Assembly (NCBI RefSeq): GCF_900111455.1
Contig: NZ_FOIE01000008.1
Location: 214,223 to 278,222, forward strand
Direction: 5' to 3'
Source: Geodermatophilus poikilotrophus
GTDB lineage: Bacteria > Actinomycetota > Actinomycetes > Mycobacteriales > Geodermatophilaceae
DNA length: 64,000 nt
Shown here: one piece after another, positions 63,910 through 64,000 of the stretch
How positions within the stretch are numbered: position 1 is the stretch's first letter
How the letters are laid out: each line of letters begins with the position of its first letter
Position numbers and translations under genes: made by a program
The notes under the pieces: generated by a model
Seen by the model: the letters and a program-made list of their open reading frames with translations, nothing else
Database searches by the model: none
Told to the model about the DNA's origin: nothing

Positions 63910-64000
63910 TCACCCGGTGAGCAGCGGCCACAGCAGCCAGGCCTCGAACGCCGCCGGCGGCAGCAGGCCGCTGAACAGCCAGGGGCTGCGGACGGGTCGG
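63910..64000 (-). CDS. 3' end of a gene cut by the right edge
   Basis: An open frame runs off the right edge and ends with TGA at 63910. Its last 29 residues ([21 protein letters not shown]..., ending LLWPLLTG) are hydrophobic and aromatic, like the C-terminus of a membrane protein. It has no identity from this fragment and could be chance. Confidence 0.45.
   Translation of the reverse strand, partial: RPVRSPWLFSGLLPPAAFEAWLLWPLLTG

Noticed and set aside
1-64000. tRNA, rRNA, riboswitch and transposase genes
   Set aside because: No conserved tRNA arms, rRNA segments, cobalamin/TPP/SAM riboswitch cores or DDE/tyrosine transposase motifs were recognised by eye. A dedicated scan (tRNAscan-SE, Infernal with Rfam) would be decisive.

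Overview
The window is a dense, very high-GC stretch of an actinobacterial chromosome. Codon use, many GTG starts, leaderless-type promoters, chorismate-route menaquinone genes, a Rex/HemA pair, SenX3/RegX3 and an AURKAIP1/COX24-type ribosomal micro-protein all point to an actinomycete. My best guess, from general familiarity and not from a search, is the Geodermatophilaceae (Blastococcus/Geodermatophilus/Modestobacter-like). Gene content closely follows the Mycobacterium tuberculosis Rv0488-Rv0562 neighbourhood (gpm1, regX3/senX3, ppx, proC, HTH, bS22-like, galE-like, plsC, serB-like, glutaredoxin, hem, ccs, men), with a complete nuo operon added. No rRNA, tRNA, CRISPR array, transposase, integrase or phage gene was seen.

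Layout. 1-4.1 kb: the 5' part of a secreted, extremely acidic repeat protein, a MocR regulator divergent from a flavin-binding oxidase-like gene, and a PQQ-type sugar dehydrogenase lipoprotein. 4.15-22.9 kb (minus strand): a menJ-like reductase, nuoA-N and a polyprenyl diphosphate synthase, nearly all overlapping by 1-8 bases or separated by a few bases. A perfect Rex operator precedes this block. 23-30 kb: menG, menF, menD-menC, menE-menA. Together with menJ and the prenyl synthase these cover menaquinone synthesis except menB and the MenH-type step. 30-31.5 kb: DUF4229, an Lrp-type regulator and two small proteins. 31.7-36.4 kb: System II cytochrome c maturation (ccsB, resB, ccdA, resA) plus a histidine phosphatase. 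36.4-44 kb: haem synthesis (hemL, hemB, hemD fusion, hemC, hemA) behind the redox repressor gene rex. 44.3-50.6 kb: glutaredoxin, acyl-CoA-ligase-like enzyme, HAD phosphatase, acyltransferase, epimerase, bS22-like protein and excisionase-type HTH. 50.6-59.9 kb: proC, DJ-1 protein, a membrane protein, Ppx/GppA, an MFS transporter fused to a broken thymidylate-kinase domain, a methyltransferase, a GlxA-type regulator and small proteins. 60-64 kb: RegX3-SenX3 divergent from phoU with a candidate PHO box between them, then gpmA and the 3' end of a last gene.

How it works together. The centre is a respiratory-chain island: complex I, the quinone it reduces, cytochrome c maturation, haem synthesis, and the NADH/NAD+ sensor Rex with candidate operators in front of both menJ-nuo and rex-hem.

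Most unusual structure. (1) A 26-codon, MIRU-like element occurs three times in one orientation. Two copies are spliced into GTGA stop/start overlaps (ccdA/resB and rex/hemA), where they supply the downstream Shine-Dalgarno; the third is fused in frame to the 5' end of rex. The hairpins show compensatory base changes. (2) A second palindromic repeat family sits mainly between convergent gene ends, and one copy is translated inside NuoE. (3) The MFS-thymidylate kinase fusion has lost its P-loop, its DR(Y) motif and its LID. (4) A strong nested hairpin lies between menF and menD.
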